NCBI RefSeq assembly: GCF_002420705.1
Contig: NZ_DIIM01000001.1
Coordinates: forward strand, 124,001-188,000
Reading direction: 5' to 3'
From: Sphingobacterium sp. UBA5670
Lineage (GTDB): Bacteria > Bacteroidota > Bacteroidia > Sphingobacteriales > Sphingobacteriaceae
DNA: 64,000 nucleotides
Part shown: piece after piece, positions 17,516 through 27,900 of the stretch
How positions within the stretch are numbered: the stretch's first letter is position 1
Layout of the letters: each line of letters starts with the position of its first letter
Notes under the pieces: generated by a model
What the model saw: only the letters and a program-made list of their open reading frames with translations
Told to the model about the DNA's origin: nothing
Database searches by the model: none
Program-made: the position numbers and the translations under genes

Positions 17516-18412
17516 ATGGGCTTTAAAAATATAACGATAGCTGGTAGTGGGGTTTTAGGTTATCAAATCGCTTTCCAAACAGCATTTCATGGCTATCATG
17601 TCACCGTATACGACATCAACGACGATGTACTAAAAAAAGCTGCAGCAAAATTTGATATTTTGGCGCAGGCATTCGAGAAAGATCTTCATGCGAGTAAAGA
17701 ACAACTGGCTTCAACCTTTGATAGGCTCAGTTATAGTTCAGATCTGGCCGCGGCGGTTGCAATAGCAGATCTTCTTATCGAAGCCGTTCCCGAAAACCCA
17801 GCCATTAAAATTGGTTTCTATCAGGAGTTAGCGAAAGTCGCTCCGGAGAAAACCATTTTTGCCACAAACTCCTCAACCTTGCTACCAAGTCAATTTGCCC
17901 AAGAAACCGGCCGTCCCGAGAAGTTCCTGGCACTGCATTTTGCCAATGAAATCTGGAAACACAATACAGCAGAAATTATGGGGCATCCGGGTACAGACAA
18001 AACAGTATTTGATCAGGTTGTCAATTTTGCGAAGTCTATCGGAATGGTTGCCCTACCTCTGCATAAGGAGCAGCCTGGCTATATTGTAAACTCCTTACTT
18101 GTCCCATTACTTTCGGCAGCAACGGATCTTTTGGTCAACGAAGTGGCAGATGCCCAAACGATCGACAAAACCTGGATGGTTGCCACAGGGGCACCAACAG
18201 GCCCCTTCGGCATACTCGATATCGTTGGCATCACAACAGCTTATAATATCAACAAAATGAGCGCCGATGCGAGTAATGACCTCTTAAAGATCAAAACAGT
18301 GGCCTATCTCAAGGAGCATTTTATAGACAAAAACAAATTGGGCGTCGCTACTGGGGAAGGGTTCTATACCTATCCCAATCCGGCCTATCAATCGCCCGAC
18401 TTTTTAAAATAG
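17516..18412 (+). CDS. 3-hydroxyacyl-CoA dehydrogenase family protein
   Basis: This 298-residue protein has the NAD-binding Rossmann motif GSGVLG at residues 10-15 and the following acidic residue in VTVYDI. The family signature region IEAVPENPAIKIGFYQELAKVAPEKTIFATNSSTL and HFANEIWKHNTAEIM follows, with a C-terminal helical dimerisation domain. It oxidises 3-hydroxyacyl-CoA or a related 3-hydroxy acid. The usual catalytic His is visible in ALHFANE. Placement after ohyA suggests a role in handling hydroxylated fatty acids. Confidence 0.85.
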   Translation: MGFKNITIAGSGVLGYQIAFQTAFHGYHVTVYDINDDVLKKAAAKFDILAQAFEKDLHASKEQLASTFDRLSYSSDLAAAVAIADLLIEAVPENPAIKIGFYQELAKVAPEKTIFATNSSTLLPSQFAQETGRPEKFLALHFANEIWKHNTAEIMGHPGTDKTVFDQVVNFAKSIGMVALPLHKEQPGYIVNSLLVPLLSAATDLLVNEVADAQTIDKTWMVATGAPTGPFGILDIVGITTAYNINKMSADASNDLLKIKTVAYLKEHFIDKNKLGVATGEGFYTYPNPAYQSPDFLK

Positions 18413-18425
18413 GTCTCTTCAGAAA

Positions 18426-18463
18426 CAATAAATCGTCACGGGTGAAGCTGTGACGATTTATTG
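18426..18463. terminator. Bidirectional terminator between convergent genes
   Basis: A perfect 14-bp stem (arms 18426-18439 and 18450-18463) with a 10-nt loop sits between the dehydrogenase stop and the end of the minus-strand serine hydrolase. Its arms are A/T rich at the base, so it can serve both directions. Confidence 0.85.
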
Positions 18464-18493
18464 TTTATTCTTATTTCAATCCACTTCCCGCTT

Positions 18494-19618
18494 TCATTCA
18501 TTCGCATAAACTCCGTTCAACCATGCAAAAGTTGACATAGATGGGGCGTTTAACACGGGTTTGCTGATACCCATTGTTTTAAGGATGGCATCAAAAGCTT
18601 CACCGATCATAAAATCATCACGATTGCTAAAAAGTGAAACCACAAGGTCTTTTTGTACATCGATATATACGATATGATGAAACCCAGTAGATTCACCTGA
18701 ATGAAACAAGATTTTATGACCTGCATTTTTTTGAATAAACCATCCAAAATGATACGCTATTCCATCCTTTACCGGGTAGGCCATTTGATCTAACAATTGC
18801 TCCAGTCCCGGCTGTATTAACCGATCTTTTACCAAAAAATTGGCCCATGTATGATATTCATCCGCAGATAGATAAACACCGCCATCACCCTGTGTCGCAC
18901 TTGTCACACTCTGATCAGCAAACAGGTAGGAACCTTCATTCGGATGATAACCGTAGACTCTTTCATCAATCGTCTTGCCCTGTTCATATACCAATCCCTT
19001 GCTAATGCCTATGGGTTCAAACAATTGACTTTTGACAAATGAAGCAAAGGATTTTTTTGCAACATGCTCGACAATCAGCGATAAAAGACAATATCCTGTA
19101 TTGCTATAACGAAATTGACTTCCCGAAGGGAAATATAAACGATCGGTCTGTCTGATATACTTCAGTATATCCGTATCCGATACCTGATCTTTCCTCTCTT
19201 TCGGAATAAGTTCTTCATAGTCCCAGATTCCGGATGTATGTTGCAGAAGCTGCGCAACAGTAATATCTTTCAGCGCGACTGGCAAATCTTCAAAAAAAAG
19301 GGCCAATGGGTCATCTAGTTTTAAACGCTTTTGGATCACTAAGGTATATATCGCTTGTGCAGTCACCTGTTTGCTTACCGATGCCAGGCGAAAATGTGAA
19401 CTGGATGTGATTGCACGTTTCTCCTTCAAATCTGCACGTCCAATTGTATAACGATAAATAAGACCGCCGTTCTGACTAACTGCACAGCTAATCCCCGGAG
19501 CTGCCGGGTCCTTGTAAAAGTCCGCAATCGTACTATCCAATTTTGATTTATCAATTTTTTGCCCCATAACAACACTTGTTACACAGATCAAAATAAAACT
19601 CAGTTTTAGGTTTATCAT
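18494..19618 (-). CDS. Serine hydrolase of the class C beta-lactamase/PBP fold
   Basis: This 374-residue secreted protein has a signal peptide ending near VVMGQ at residue 20. The SxxK catalytic motif is Ser80-Val-Ser-Lys83. The YxN motif is in SQFRYSNTGYCLL (about 168-170), and an HSGESTGFH segment takes the place of the KTG box. These are the marks of the Beta-lactamase (PF00144) family, which includes D-aminopeptidases, esterases and penicillin-binding proteins. True beta-lactam hydrolysis is unlikely given the HxG third motif. It is monocistronic. Confidence 0.85.
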   Translation of the reverse strand: MINLKLSFILICVTSVVMGQKIDKSKLDSTIADFYKDPAAPGISCAVSQNGGLIYRYTIGRADLKEKRAITSSSHFRLASVSKQVTAQAIYTLVIQKRLKLDDPLALFFEDLPVALKDITVAQLLQHTSGIWDYEELIPKERKDQVSDTDILKYIRQTDRLYFPSGSQFRYSNTGYCLLSLIVEHVAKKSFASFVKSQLFEPIGISKGLVYEQGKTIDERVYGYHPNEGSYLFADQSVTSATQGDGGVYLSADEYHTWANFLVKDRLIQPGLEQLLDQMAYPVKDGIAYHFGWFIQKNAGHKILFHSGESTGFHHIVYIDVQKDLVVSLFSNRDDFMIGEAFDAILKTMGISKPVLNAPSMSTFAWLNGVYANE

Positions 19619-19754
19619 ATTTTATACCGCACATTTCGGTTTATATTGTCAGCCTCCTGAAAGGCACAGCGTTTTAAATCAATTTGATCTTATTGCTTTT
19701 CAAAAATGCACCCTTCAAAAATCGAAATTTTCTTGCAATGCCTGGGGCTTTTTA

Positions 19755-19785
19755 TTGATTTTTATTTTTTTCTTTTAAATTTGCG
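19755..19785 (+). promoter_or_regulatory. Candidate Bacteroidota promoter for the 19865 gene
   Basis: A TATTG word at 19755-19759 and TAAATTTG at 19778-19785 match the -33 and -7 elements of Bacteroidota housekeeping promoters with a fitting spacer of about 18-19 bp. The start site would be near 19791, leaving a leader of about 74 nt. Confidence 0.5.
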
Positions 19786-19864
19786 TTTCAGGCTTCATTT
19801 CTCTTGAGGTCGAATTGGCCCGGGATATTCCCTCCAGTTCTTCATTTAATAATCACGACAGACT

Positions 19865-20614
19865 ATGTTTTTTATTTACAGTATCTACGATTTTGTATTA
19901 GCAGAAAAAAAGGTAACAACAACTCTAAAAAAAGAAACCTCCCCACGAAATTTCACCTTACAGATTATTACCCCGGCCCGCAGGTTTATTGGTCTGCCCT
20001 TTGGCGGTGGCTTTGTCAAACTTTCCAGACTTTATGACGAACAAGGAAAACTAATCCACGCACGCAATTATTCGGATGAATTAAAGTCGGAAATTAAGGC
20101 TTTCAAAAGTCAGTATAGCATTCCCTATTTCCAGCTATGGAAAGGATTCCTGATCGTAGCTGCCGCAATCCTTATCTGGGCAGTCATTTATGGTGTAAAA
20201 AATAAAATAGGCAACCAACAGCGCGAACAAGAAGCTGGCCAGATGATCGATAATCTGAAGCACCTAAAAGCTGGTCAGCTATATGGCGCGACTTTTTTTA
20301 CAGACCAGGATGGCAACAGCATTGATGGGCTTCCTGCAGGTTGGATAAAAATCGATAAAATCGTAGGCGATACTGTTTTCATAAACCGCTCAAAGAAACT
20401 CGATGCATCCGCTGCGCTCTTTGACATGAAAAATATAGCTTCAATCAAACCTCAATCAATCGATGAATGGCAAGATAAAACAGAAAAAATGGATTTAAAG
20501 CTATTGAACGAGCAACTAAAGAAAGCTGGTACAAAAAAAGTCGATCTGCTTTATATCGGTAAAGACCACGAGAAATATTCAGGTGTTATATTGACTATAA
20601 AAGGTAGCGAATAA
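19865..20614 (+). CDS. Uncharacterised single-pass membrane protein
   Basis: This 249-residue protein has one strong transmembrane helix at about 91-113 (WKGFLIVAAAILIWAVIYGV). It splits an N-terminal cytoplasmic-looking half, containing ARRFIGLPFGGGFVKLSRLYDEQG, from a soluble C-terminal half rich in charged residues. The C-terminal half (LYGATFFTDQDGNSIDGLPAGWIKIDKIVGDTVFINRSKK) looks beta-rich. I do not recognise the family. It is flanked by its own promoter and a terminator, so it is monocistronic. Confidence 0.65.
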   Translation: MFFIYSIYDFVLAEKKVTTTLKKETSPRNFTLQIITPARRFIGLPFGGGFVKLSRLYDEQGKLIHARNYSDELKSEIKAFKSQYSIPYFQLWKGFLIVAAAILIWAVIYGVKNKIGNQQREQEAGQMIDNLKHLKAGQLYGATFFTDQDGNSIDGLPAGWIKIDKIVGDTVFINRSKKLDASAALFDMKNIASIKPQSIDEWQDKTEKMDLKLLNEQLKKAGTKKVDLLYIGKDHEKYSGVILTIKGSE

Positions 20615-20688
20615 TCCTTGTTCCCTGCTAAAATCAAGGTATTGACTTTTCAGCATAGACACATCATGCGACCAGGTTCATACTTAAA

Positions 20689-20735
20689 AAACTCAAGATC
20701 AGACGTTTTAACCAGCGGCCGATCTTGAGTTTTAA
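20689..20735. terminator. Terminator between convergent genes
   Basis: A 12-bp stem (AAACTCAAGATC with its complement) and 20-nt loop are followed by a T-rich run on the plus strand and an A/T tract on the other side. It serves the plus-strand membrane protein gene and probably the minus-strand DinB gene. Confidence 0.75.
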
Positions 20736-20739
20736 TTTT

Positions 20740-21264
20740 TTAATACTGGATTTTTTCGTCAATATCATATTTCATACCCGGATAATTCAGCAATCTTCGC
20801 ATCAATGCGATCTGACCGGCAAGATAATCCTCTCGTCCGATACACATTCCAATAAAATTCAGTTTATTTTCCTCAATAAAAGGGATATTCATATTAATCT
20901 TAAATATCTCAGCCAGCTGCGTGTCATCCACCTGCAGCAAAGCAGCATAAACCTTAGCTGATATTGATTTAAAATTTTCTTTTAATTCTTTAACGCTGGG
21001 ATATTGATAGCTTTCATCGAGTGTCTTTCCCATAAAGAACAAATCCTGATAAGGATCATTTTCCTGAAGACCAAGAACATGTGCCATCGCATAACGTACA
21101 TTGACAAAATTACCTGCCATCCATACGATATGGTTGGTCTGTCCATCAATTCGTTTTAATGCATCCTCTTCCGAAACGCCATCCAACGCATTCAAAAAAA
21201 TTTGACTGTGCATGCGATAAGCGGGAATGATGATTTCTAATTTCAATGATTTCGGTGTATCCAT
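20740..21264 (-). CDS. DinB-superfamily protein
   Basis: This 174-residue all-helical protein fits the DinB/YfiT four-helix fold. It has a first helix RMHSQIFLNALDGVSEEDALKRIDGQTNHIVWMAGNF, with a His in the NHIVWMAGN position that often binds metal. A late helix LNFIGMCIGREDYLAGQIALMRRLL follows. The family includes metal-dependent thiol transferases and many proteins without known substrates. Confidence 0.65.
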   Translation of the reverse strand: MDTPKSLKLEIIIPAYRMHSQIFLNALDGVSEEDALKRIDGQTNHIVWMAGNFVNVRYAMAHVLGLQENDPYQDLFFMGKTLDESYQYPSVKELKENFKSISAKVYAALLQVDDTQLAEIFKINMNIPFIEENKLNFIGMCIGREDYLAGQIALMRRLLNYPGMKYDIDEKIQY

Positions 21265-21642
21265 TTCTTTTTGATTTATAATTTTAAACAGCTGATTTAT
21301 AATAAAATTACACCTTTTAAAACAGATTACCCTTGTCGTATGACAAGAAATAAAAATGAACTAAAGGTGATCAATCATGGCGAAATAAATTTTAAATTTT
21401 TACTAAATAGAATTCTATCTTTACTACATGAAGATTTTGATCATAGAGACAAACTGGAAACCGCGACAGTAACTTCTGGCTGAGACCTGTGCGTGACCCC
21501 ATGAAATCCTGAAAGTTTTCTTTCCATATACCTGTAAATTTAGCTTAGTTTGATACTTTTGTATAGCTGAAGCATGGACAAGCCACGCTTTGGTATCAGA
21601 TATGAACTTCGATTCGTCGAAGCTTTTAACGTTTTTCTTTAT
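21265..21642 (+). other. Intergenic region with a candidate promoter for the CusRS-like operon
   Basis: This 378-bp stretch holds a 6-bp palindrome (CTTGTC-GTAT-GACAAG, near 21332-21347) and a -7-like TACTTTTG at 21554-21561 that would start a transcript near 21568. A 47-codon frame from 21340 (starting MTRNKNELKVINHGE) is open but shows no family likeness or other support, so I do not call it a gene. Confidence 0.4.
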
Positions 21643-22323
21643 ATGAAGATTCTCCTAGTCGAAGATGACGTACGTGTTGCAGGATTGATAAAACGCGGAC
21701 TTGATGAAAATGAATTTCAAACGGATATTGCGTACGACGGCCTATCTGGAAAGAAAATGGCCCTACAGCACGACTTTGACCTTATCATCACCGATATTGT
21801 ACTGCCTAAGATAGATGGATTGGATCTCTGCAAAGAAATTCGTCATTTCAAACCCGATGTTCCGATTATTATGTTAACAGCCTTGGGCACGACCGACGAT
21901 AAAATTGAAGGGTTTGATGCCGGAGCGGACGATTACCTCGTCAAGCCTTTTGAAATGCGCGAACTGCTTGCACGAATACGAGTTCTGCTCAAAAGATATC
22001 AAAAACGGGATACACTTACGGGCACACTATTGCGGTATGGTGACCTGGAGATGAATCTCCATACCAAAAATGTCAAAAGGAATAACATTGAAATCCATTT
22101 GACACCCAAAGAGTTTAAACTGCTCCATTACTTATTGCAGCACCCCGAGCGCGTACTTTCTAGGATAGAAATTGCCGAAAAAGTGTGGGAAACCCATTTT
22201 GATACGGGGACCAACTTCATTGATGTTTACATCAATTATCTGCGCAAAAAAATCGACAAGGATTTTGCAACGAAATATATCCATACCAAATCCGGCATGG
22301 GTTTTATTTTAAAACAGGACTAA
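21643..22323 (+). CDS. OmpR-family response regulator (CusR/CopR-like)
   Basis: The frame is open from 21574, but the receiver domain starts at MKILLVEDD (21643), so that start is chosen (226 residues). It has acidic residues Glu7-Asp8-Asp9, phosphoacceptor Asp51 in LIITDIVLPKIDG, and the lysine in YLVKPFEMRELLARI. A winged-helix Trans_reg_C domain follows (about 125-226) with LTPKEFKLLHYLLQHPERVLSR. Its stop overlaps the kinase ATG by one base. Its position upstream of a heavy-metal RND operon points to metal-responsive control. Confidence 0.9.
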   Translation: MKILLVEDDVRVAGLIKRGLDENEFQTDIAYDGLSGKKMALQHDFDLIITDIVLPKIDGLDLCKEIRHFKPDVPIIMLTALGTTDDKIEGFDAGADDYLVKPFEMRELLARIRVLLKRYQKRDTLTGTLLRYGDLEMNLHTKNVKRNNIEIHLTPKEFKLLHYLLQHPERVLSRIEIAEKVWETHFDTGTNFIDVYINYLRKKIDKDFATKYIHTKSGMGFILKQD

Positions 22324-23699
22324 TGCGTATCAGGACCCGGATCTCCATATTATTCACACTGATTACAGCGACAATATTGCTGGTATTTGCCAGTACCGTT
22401 TATTTTTCGGCCGTGGAGAATCGGGAAAAAGAATTTTATGCCCTATTAAAAAAAGAAGCTTACACCAAAGCAAACCTTTTTTTGAACGCAAAAGTAGACA
22501 AAAAGATCTTAGAAGATATTTATCATAATAATCGAAAAATCCTCAATGAAGTAGAAGTTGCCATTTACGACACCCGTTTTGAACTCCTGTATCATGATGC
22601 CGTTGATATCGACTTTGTCAAAGAGACACCAGACATGCTGCGGGATATTCTAAAAAATAAAGAAATACGTTTCTATCAGGATAAATGGCAGGTCATTGGG
22701 ATAACTTTCCCTTATAAAAACAAAAGCTACCTCATTACCGCTGCTGCCTATGATCAATATGGCTACAATAAACTCAATAGCCTGCTATCAACCATTCTCC
22801 TAGTTTTCATTTTGTCTATCTTTCTGATCTATGCAGCAGGAATATTCTTTTCGAAAAAGGTCTTTCAACCTATCTTGGAAATGACACAGCGCGTAAAAAG
22901 CATTTCCGCGACCAGTTTAGACTCCAGACTCGCTAGCAACGGAAATAAAGATGAACTTTCCGAACTGGCAAGTACATTCAATTCGATGCTCGACCGGTTG
23001 GAAAATTCCTTTGATGCCCAAAAACATTTTGTATCCAATATCTCCCACGAGCTGCGCACACCCTTGGCTGCAATGATTGCAGAACTTGAAATTTCTGCCA
23101 ATAAAGACCGCAGCATACTTGAATATAAAACAGTCATCGACAATACGTTAAATGACGCACAGAAACTCAAAAAGCTATTTAATAGCTTACTTGATTTTGC
23201 AAAAGCAAGCTACGACAGTTCCGAAATTGCCTTCAAAGCCTTACGTATAGACGAAATACTCATTGATGCATGCCAACAGGTTCTTCAGGCAAATCCGGGT
23301 TATAAGCTTGACATTTTTGTGGATCCGAAGATTGAAGATGAAAATCTCATTTCTGTACATGCCAATGAATATTTACTTCAGGTTGCCTTTGTCAACTTAA
23401 TTGAAAATGCCTGCAAGTTTTCCTCAAATCAAAAATGTCTCATTGCTATCAGATCAGACGAAAACCAGGTTCACCTCGAATTTAAAGATGATGGAATAGG
23501 CATTGCCCCAATAGACCTCCCGCATATATTTACACCATTCTATCGCGGCAACAACAAAGACTACAGCGAGGGAAATGGTATAGGCCTGTCGCTCACCAGG
23601 AAGATCCTACTTCTCCACCACGGCGAGATCAGTGTCAGGTCGACAAAAGGCGTCGGTAGTGTTTTTAGCATTGATCTCCCCCACCTTTCCACATTCTAA
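22323..23699 (+). CDS. Sensor histidine kinase (CusS-like)
   Basis: This 458-residue protein has two transmembrane helices (about 8-28 and 153-175) that bound a periplasmic sensor of about 125 residues, and a HAMP domain follows. HisKA has phosphoacceptor His242 in NISHELRTPL. The ATPase domain shows NLIENACKF (N box), DDGIGI (G1) and GNGIGLSL (G2). It pairs with the preceding regulator. The next gene starts 68 bp or more downstream with its own candidate promoter box. Confidence 0.9.
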   Translation: MRIRTRISILFTLITATILLVFASTVYFSAVENREKEFYALLKKEAYTKANLFLNAKVDKKILEDIYHNNRKILNEVEVAIYDTRFELLYHDAVDIDFVKETPDMLRDILKNKEIRFYQDKWQVIGITFPYKNKSYLITAAAYDQYGYNKLNSLLSTILLVFILSIFLIYAAGIFFSKKVFQPILEMTQRVKSISATSLDSRLASNGNKDELSELASTFNSMLDRLENSFDAQKHFVSNISHELRTPLAAMIAELEISANKDRSILEYKTVIDNTLNDAQKLKKLFNSLLDFAKASYDSSEIAFKALRIDEILIDACQQVLQANPGYKLDIFVDPKIEDENLISVHANEYLLQVAFVNLIENACKFSSNQKCLIAIRSDENQVHLEFKDDGIGIAPIDLPHIFTPFYRGNNKDYSEGNGIGLSLTRKILLLHHGEISVRSTKGVGSVFSIDLPHLSTF

Positions 23700-23755
23700 T
23701 AAAATTCTAATTTTTTTCTAAAGGACTTCTAACCTGCTTATCAGCAGCTGCTGGA

Positions 23756-23763
23756 TAGTTTTG
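23756..23763 (+). promoter_or_regulatory. Candidate -7 box before the metal efflux operon
   Basis: TAGTTTTG matches TAnnTTTG, with an expected start near 23770 and a leader of about 43 nt to the preferred adaptor ATG at 23813. No clear -33 element was seen, which would suit an activator-dependent promoter. Confidence 0.35.
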
Positions 23764-23812
23764 CGGTATGATTAACCGTACAATTAACTATTCGATCCAG
23801 CCCCTAGGTTAT

Positions 23813-24913
23813 ATGAGCTGGATCCTCATCCTGCTGTTGATGCAGGCTTGCAACCGTCATTCTGATGCCCCCACTGGCCTATCGCCAGGGATCAGCGCGC
23901 ATGGAGATACCCTGACCGTCGATCAAAATGCGCCTCTGTTGACGAAGTTAAAATTTGTGACGACAGCCAATGCACAGCATGCACTGAAACTAAATACCGC
24001 TGCAATGGTGAAGATGATTCCCGGCAGCTATGTGGAGATTCCAGTACCTTTTGCTGGACGAATTGTCAAATCCCACACCAAACTTGGTCAAAAAGTAACC
24101 GTTAATACGCCTTTATTTTCAATTAGTTCATCGGACTATTTTGAGGCACAAAGGGCCTATCTTGACGCTAAACAAGCGGCTTTACTTGCGGAAAACAAAT
24201 TAAAACGTGAAAAGGATCTGATTGAGCACGGTGTTGGAACAAAAAAAGATCTTGAAGAGGCTGAAACCAATTTTTTAACGAGTAAATCAGCGCTCGGCAA
24301 TGCCACTGCAGCGCTAAAAATATTCGATAATAACCTGACAAATATTGTCCTCGGTCAACCTCTTCTTGTCCGTTCCCCCATACAAGGAGAGATTTTAAGT
24401 AGTTCAATTGTCCTTGGCCAGTACACAAAAGAAGATGCTCCGGCATTACTCCGTATTGCCGAACTATCAAAAGTATGGGTATCGGCCTATATCAAGGAAA
24501 AAGACTTACCTACCATCAATCAACTTGCCCGTGTTAAAGTCCGTCTGGATGCTTTGCCCGATAAAAAAATACAAGGGGAAATTATTCATGTCAACCAGTT
24601 TGTCGATGAAGCGAGCCGGAATATTGAAGTCCTCATCGCATGCGAAAATGGCGACCGTACATTAAAACCGGGGATGTATGTGAGTGCCGAATTTGAACAG
24701 CAGCTCATTTCGACGCTGTTCATTCCCGCAAAAGCTGTACTTCAATTTAACGACAAGAGTTTTGTATGGGCAAAAATAGCGGCCAATACCTTCGTCAAGC
24801 GCTTTGTAACCACGGGTGTAACAGAAGGAGATCATATCCAGATTTTAACAGGTCTGACCCCACAGGAAGAAATTATCAGCGAAGGAGCTTTTTACCTCAT
24901 GGGGCTAAATTAA
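23813..24913 (+). CDS. Heavy-metal RND periplasmic adaptor, lipoprotein
   Basis: The frame is open from 23768. Starting at MSWILILLLMQACNRH (23813) gives a lipoprotein signal with lipobox LMQAC, so I prefer it (366 residues). The protein shows the lipoyl half-motifs VEIPVPFAGRIVKSHTKLGQKVTVNTPLFSIS and VRSPIQGEILSSSIVLGQYT, a helical hairpin between them, and the CusB/CzcB-type beta-barrel (VWVSAYIKEKDLPTINQLARVKV). It connects the CusA/CzcA-like pump to its outer-membrane channel. Confidence 0.88.
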   Translation: MSWILILLLMQACNRHSDAPTGLSPGISAHGDTLTVDQNAPLLTKLKFVTTANAQHALKLNTAAMVKMIPGSYVEIPVPFAGRIVKSHTKLGQKVTVNTPLFSISSSDYFEAQRAYLDAKQAALLAENKLKREKDLIEHGVGTKKDLEEAETNFLTSKSALGNATAALKIFDNNLTNIVLGQPLLVRSPIQGEILSSSIVLGQYTKEDAPALLRIAELSKVWVSAYIKEKDLPTINQLARVKVRLDALPDKKIQGEIIHVNQFVDEASRNIEVLIACENGDRTLKPGMYVSAEFEQQLISTLFIPAKAVLQFNDKSFVWAKIAANTFVKRFVTTGVTEGDHIQILTGLTPQEEIISEGAFYLMGLN

Positions 24914-24985
24914 ATCGGTGAATAAACAAATCGTACGCACCGGCTACATGCATTCAATTTAAAATAAACACTGATCAATAAAAAT

Positions 24986-27900
24986 TTGAATATGAAACAA
25001 TTTATTGTCCATATCATCGCAAAAAGATGGGTCATCGCAGCATCCTTTCTATTAATTGGCTTTTTCGGCTACTATGCCTGGCGGCAACTTTCGGTTGAGG
25101 CCTACCCTGATATCGCTGATGTATCGTCGCAGATCGTAACCCAGGTACCGGGCTTGGCAGCCGAAGAGATGGAACAACAAATCACCATTCCCATTGAACA
25201 GGCCATCAACGGCTTGCCCGGCATGGAAGTCATGCGCAGCAAAACGACCTTTGGTTTATCCATGGTCACGATTGTCTTCAAAGATGGTGTTGAAGATTAT
25301 TGGGCAAGAGCTCGTATACAGGAACGTCTTGCCGATCTATCCCTTCCATATGGTGCCAGCCCGGGATTGGATCCGCTGACTTCACCTACTGGTGAGATCT
25401 TTCGTTATATACTCGAGAGTAAAACCCACGATCTACGGCAATTGACTGATCTGCAAAACTTTGTTATTATCCCCAAAATCAAACAGGTTTCGGGCGTTGC
25501 TGATGTCACCAATTTTGGCGGAATAACGACCCAGTTTCAGGTGGAGCTGGATCCTAAAAAGCTCGATCAATACGAGATCTCACTCGCAGAGGTGGTCTCG
25601 AAAATAGAAAGCAATAATGCCAATGCCGGCGGCAGCGTGATGAACCGGGGTGATCAATCTTACGTCATCCGGGGCATTGGCCTTGTCAAGACATTGGATG
25701 ATCTGGGCAGCATCGTCGTCAAATCGACCGATGGAAACCGGATCTATATGCGAGATATCGGTCAGATCAAACTTGGAAATTTAGCACGCAAGGGCGCTTT
25801 AGGATATTCCGATAAACGGGGAGCCAATTATTCAGACAATATCGAAGGTATTGTACTCCTATTGAAAAATGAAAATCCCTCCACTGTCTTAGCTGAGGTA
25901 AATGCAACGGTCGACGAACTAAACGAAAAGATTCTTCCAGAAGGTGTAAAGATTCATGTTGTACTGGATAGAACCAGTTTAGTCGACAATACCTTACATA
26001 CCGTTTCCAAAACCCTTTTGGAGGGGATGATTCTGGTTATTTTTGTCCTCATCATTTTTCTGGGAAGTTGGCGTGGGGCACTCCTGGTTGCCATAACGAT
26101 CCCTTTGTCCTTGTTGATTGCATTTATACTCATGCATTTCACCCATATCCCCGCCAACCTACTGTCCCTGGGTGCAATTGATTTTGGAATCATTGTAGAC
26201 GGAGCCATCGTTATTCTCGAAACCATTCTTAAAAAAAGAGAAGATGAACCGGAGGGGTTGCTGGAGGAAAAAACCGTCGCCCAGAAAATTGCCGAAGTCG
26301 CCAAACCGATCTTCTTTGCCACCCTGATTATTATTACGGCCTACCTTCCCTTGTTCGCCTTTGAGCGGGTCGAAAAGAAACTTTTTACACCGATGGCCTA
26401 TACCGTAGGTTATGTCCTCTTCGGCGCGCTGACAGTGGCTCTTTTGCTTATCCCTGGATTAGCTTATTTGATCTATCACAAACCACAGAAAGTATACCAC
26501 AACAAATGGCTGACAAAGCTGACCCAAGCCTATCATACTGCGATTGAAAAAGTGATGGCAGTTCCGAAACGCGTTTTTATACCATTGGCGATTGTATTAC
26601 TTGCCACAAGCCTACTCACCGCATCTGTCGGCAAAGACTTTCTTCCCACTTTAGATGAAGGTTCGATCTGGCTCCAAGTGTCGCTTCCCCCAGGCATCAC
26701 GGTAGAAAAGTCAAAAGAAATGAGTGATACACTACGCGCACGGACACTTCAACACGAAGAAATTTCCTATGTCATGGTGCAAGCAGGGCGTAATGACGAT
26801 GGTACCGACGCCTGGACGCCCTCCCATTTTGAAGTGAGCGTAGGATTGAACCCCTACAAAACATGGAAATGGGGCAAAACCAAAGAAGACCTGATCAATG
26901 AGCTTGCTGCAGAATATGCGAAAATTCCGGGCTTCAATGTTGCTTTTTCCCAACCCATGATCGACGGTGTCATGGACAAAATAGCCGGTGCACATAGTGA
27001 GCTTGTCGTCAAAATATTTGGTGATGACTTAAAAGAAAACCGCCGAGTTGCCGAGGAGCTTATCACCACACTTAAACAGGTAAAGGGAGCTGTCGATCTC
27101 GCTATTGACCAGGAGCCGCCACTGCCGCAGTTGCAAATTATTGCCGATCGGGATAAAATCGCACAATACGGTTTAAATGTCGCCGATGTCACTGACCTGA
27201 TCCAGATTGCCATCGGCGGAAAAGCTGTCGCCCAGGTCTATCAAGGGATCAAAGTATATGATATTACCTGTCAATATCAGGAGGGAAACAGAAATTCTCC
27301 TGAAAAGATCGGCAACCTAATGCTATATCCCGAAAATGGAAACCGTATTCCGCTAGCCCAAGTTGCAACAATTAAGCTCAATACCGGAGAAAGTATGATT
27401 TCACGTGAACGCAACAACCGCCAGCTGACTGTCCGCTTAAATGTACGCGGACAGGATCTCGGCACATTCCTCGCCGAAGCACAGCAGGCCATTGCCAAAA
27501 ATATACGCTATGATCAACATAAAATCACCTTAAAATGGGGCGGACAATTCGAAAATCAACATCGGGCCTACACGCGGCTTGCCATTATTGTTCCATTGAC
27601 ATTAGCCATTATATTTATCTTACTCTACGGTACATTTGGTTCATTTAGGCAAGCAGGTCTCTTAATGGGTATCGTTCCATTGGCGCTGTTTGGCGGGATG
27701 CTTGCCCTCAATGTCCGTGGCATGACGCTAAACGTATCCTCAGCAGTCGGTTTTATCGCCCTATTCGGAGTCGCTATACAAAATGGTGTTTTAATGCTTT
27801 CTCAGATGAATGTATTGCGTAAAAATGGGCTATCGTTACATAAAGCTGTCACCCAAGGGGCATTTAGTCGCTTTCGCCCGGTTTTAATGACCGCCACAGT

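Noticed and set aside
19804..20037. Alternative frame at the start of the 19865 membrane protein gene
   Set aside because: It is out of frame with the longer coding region, which has a membrane helix and a good promoter upstream.
21340..21483. 47-codon frame before the CusRS-like genes
   Set aside because: Could be a small protein, but there is no start context, family or promoter support.
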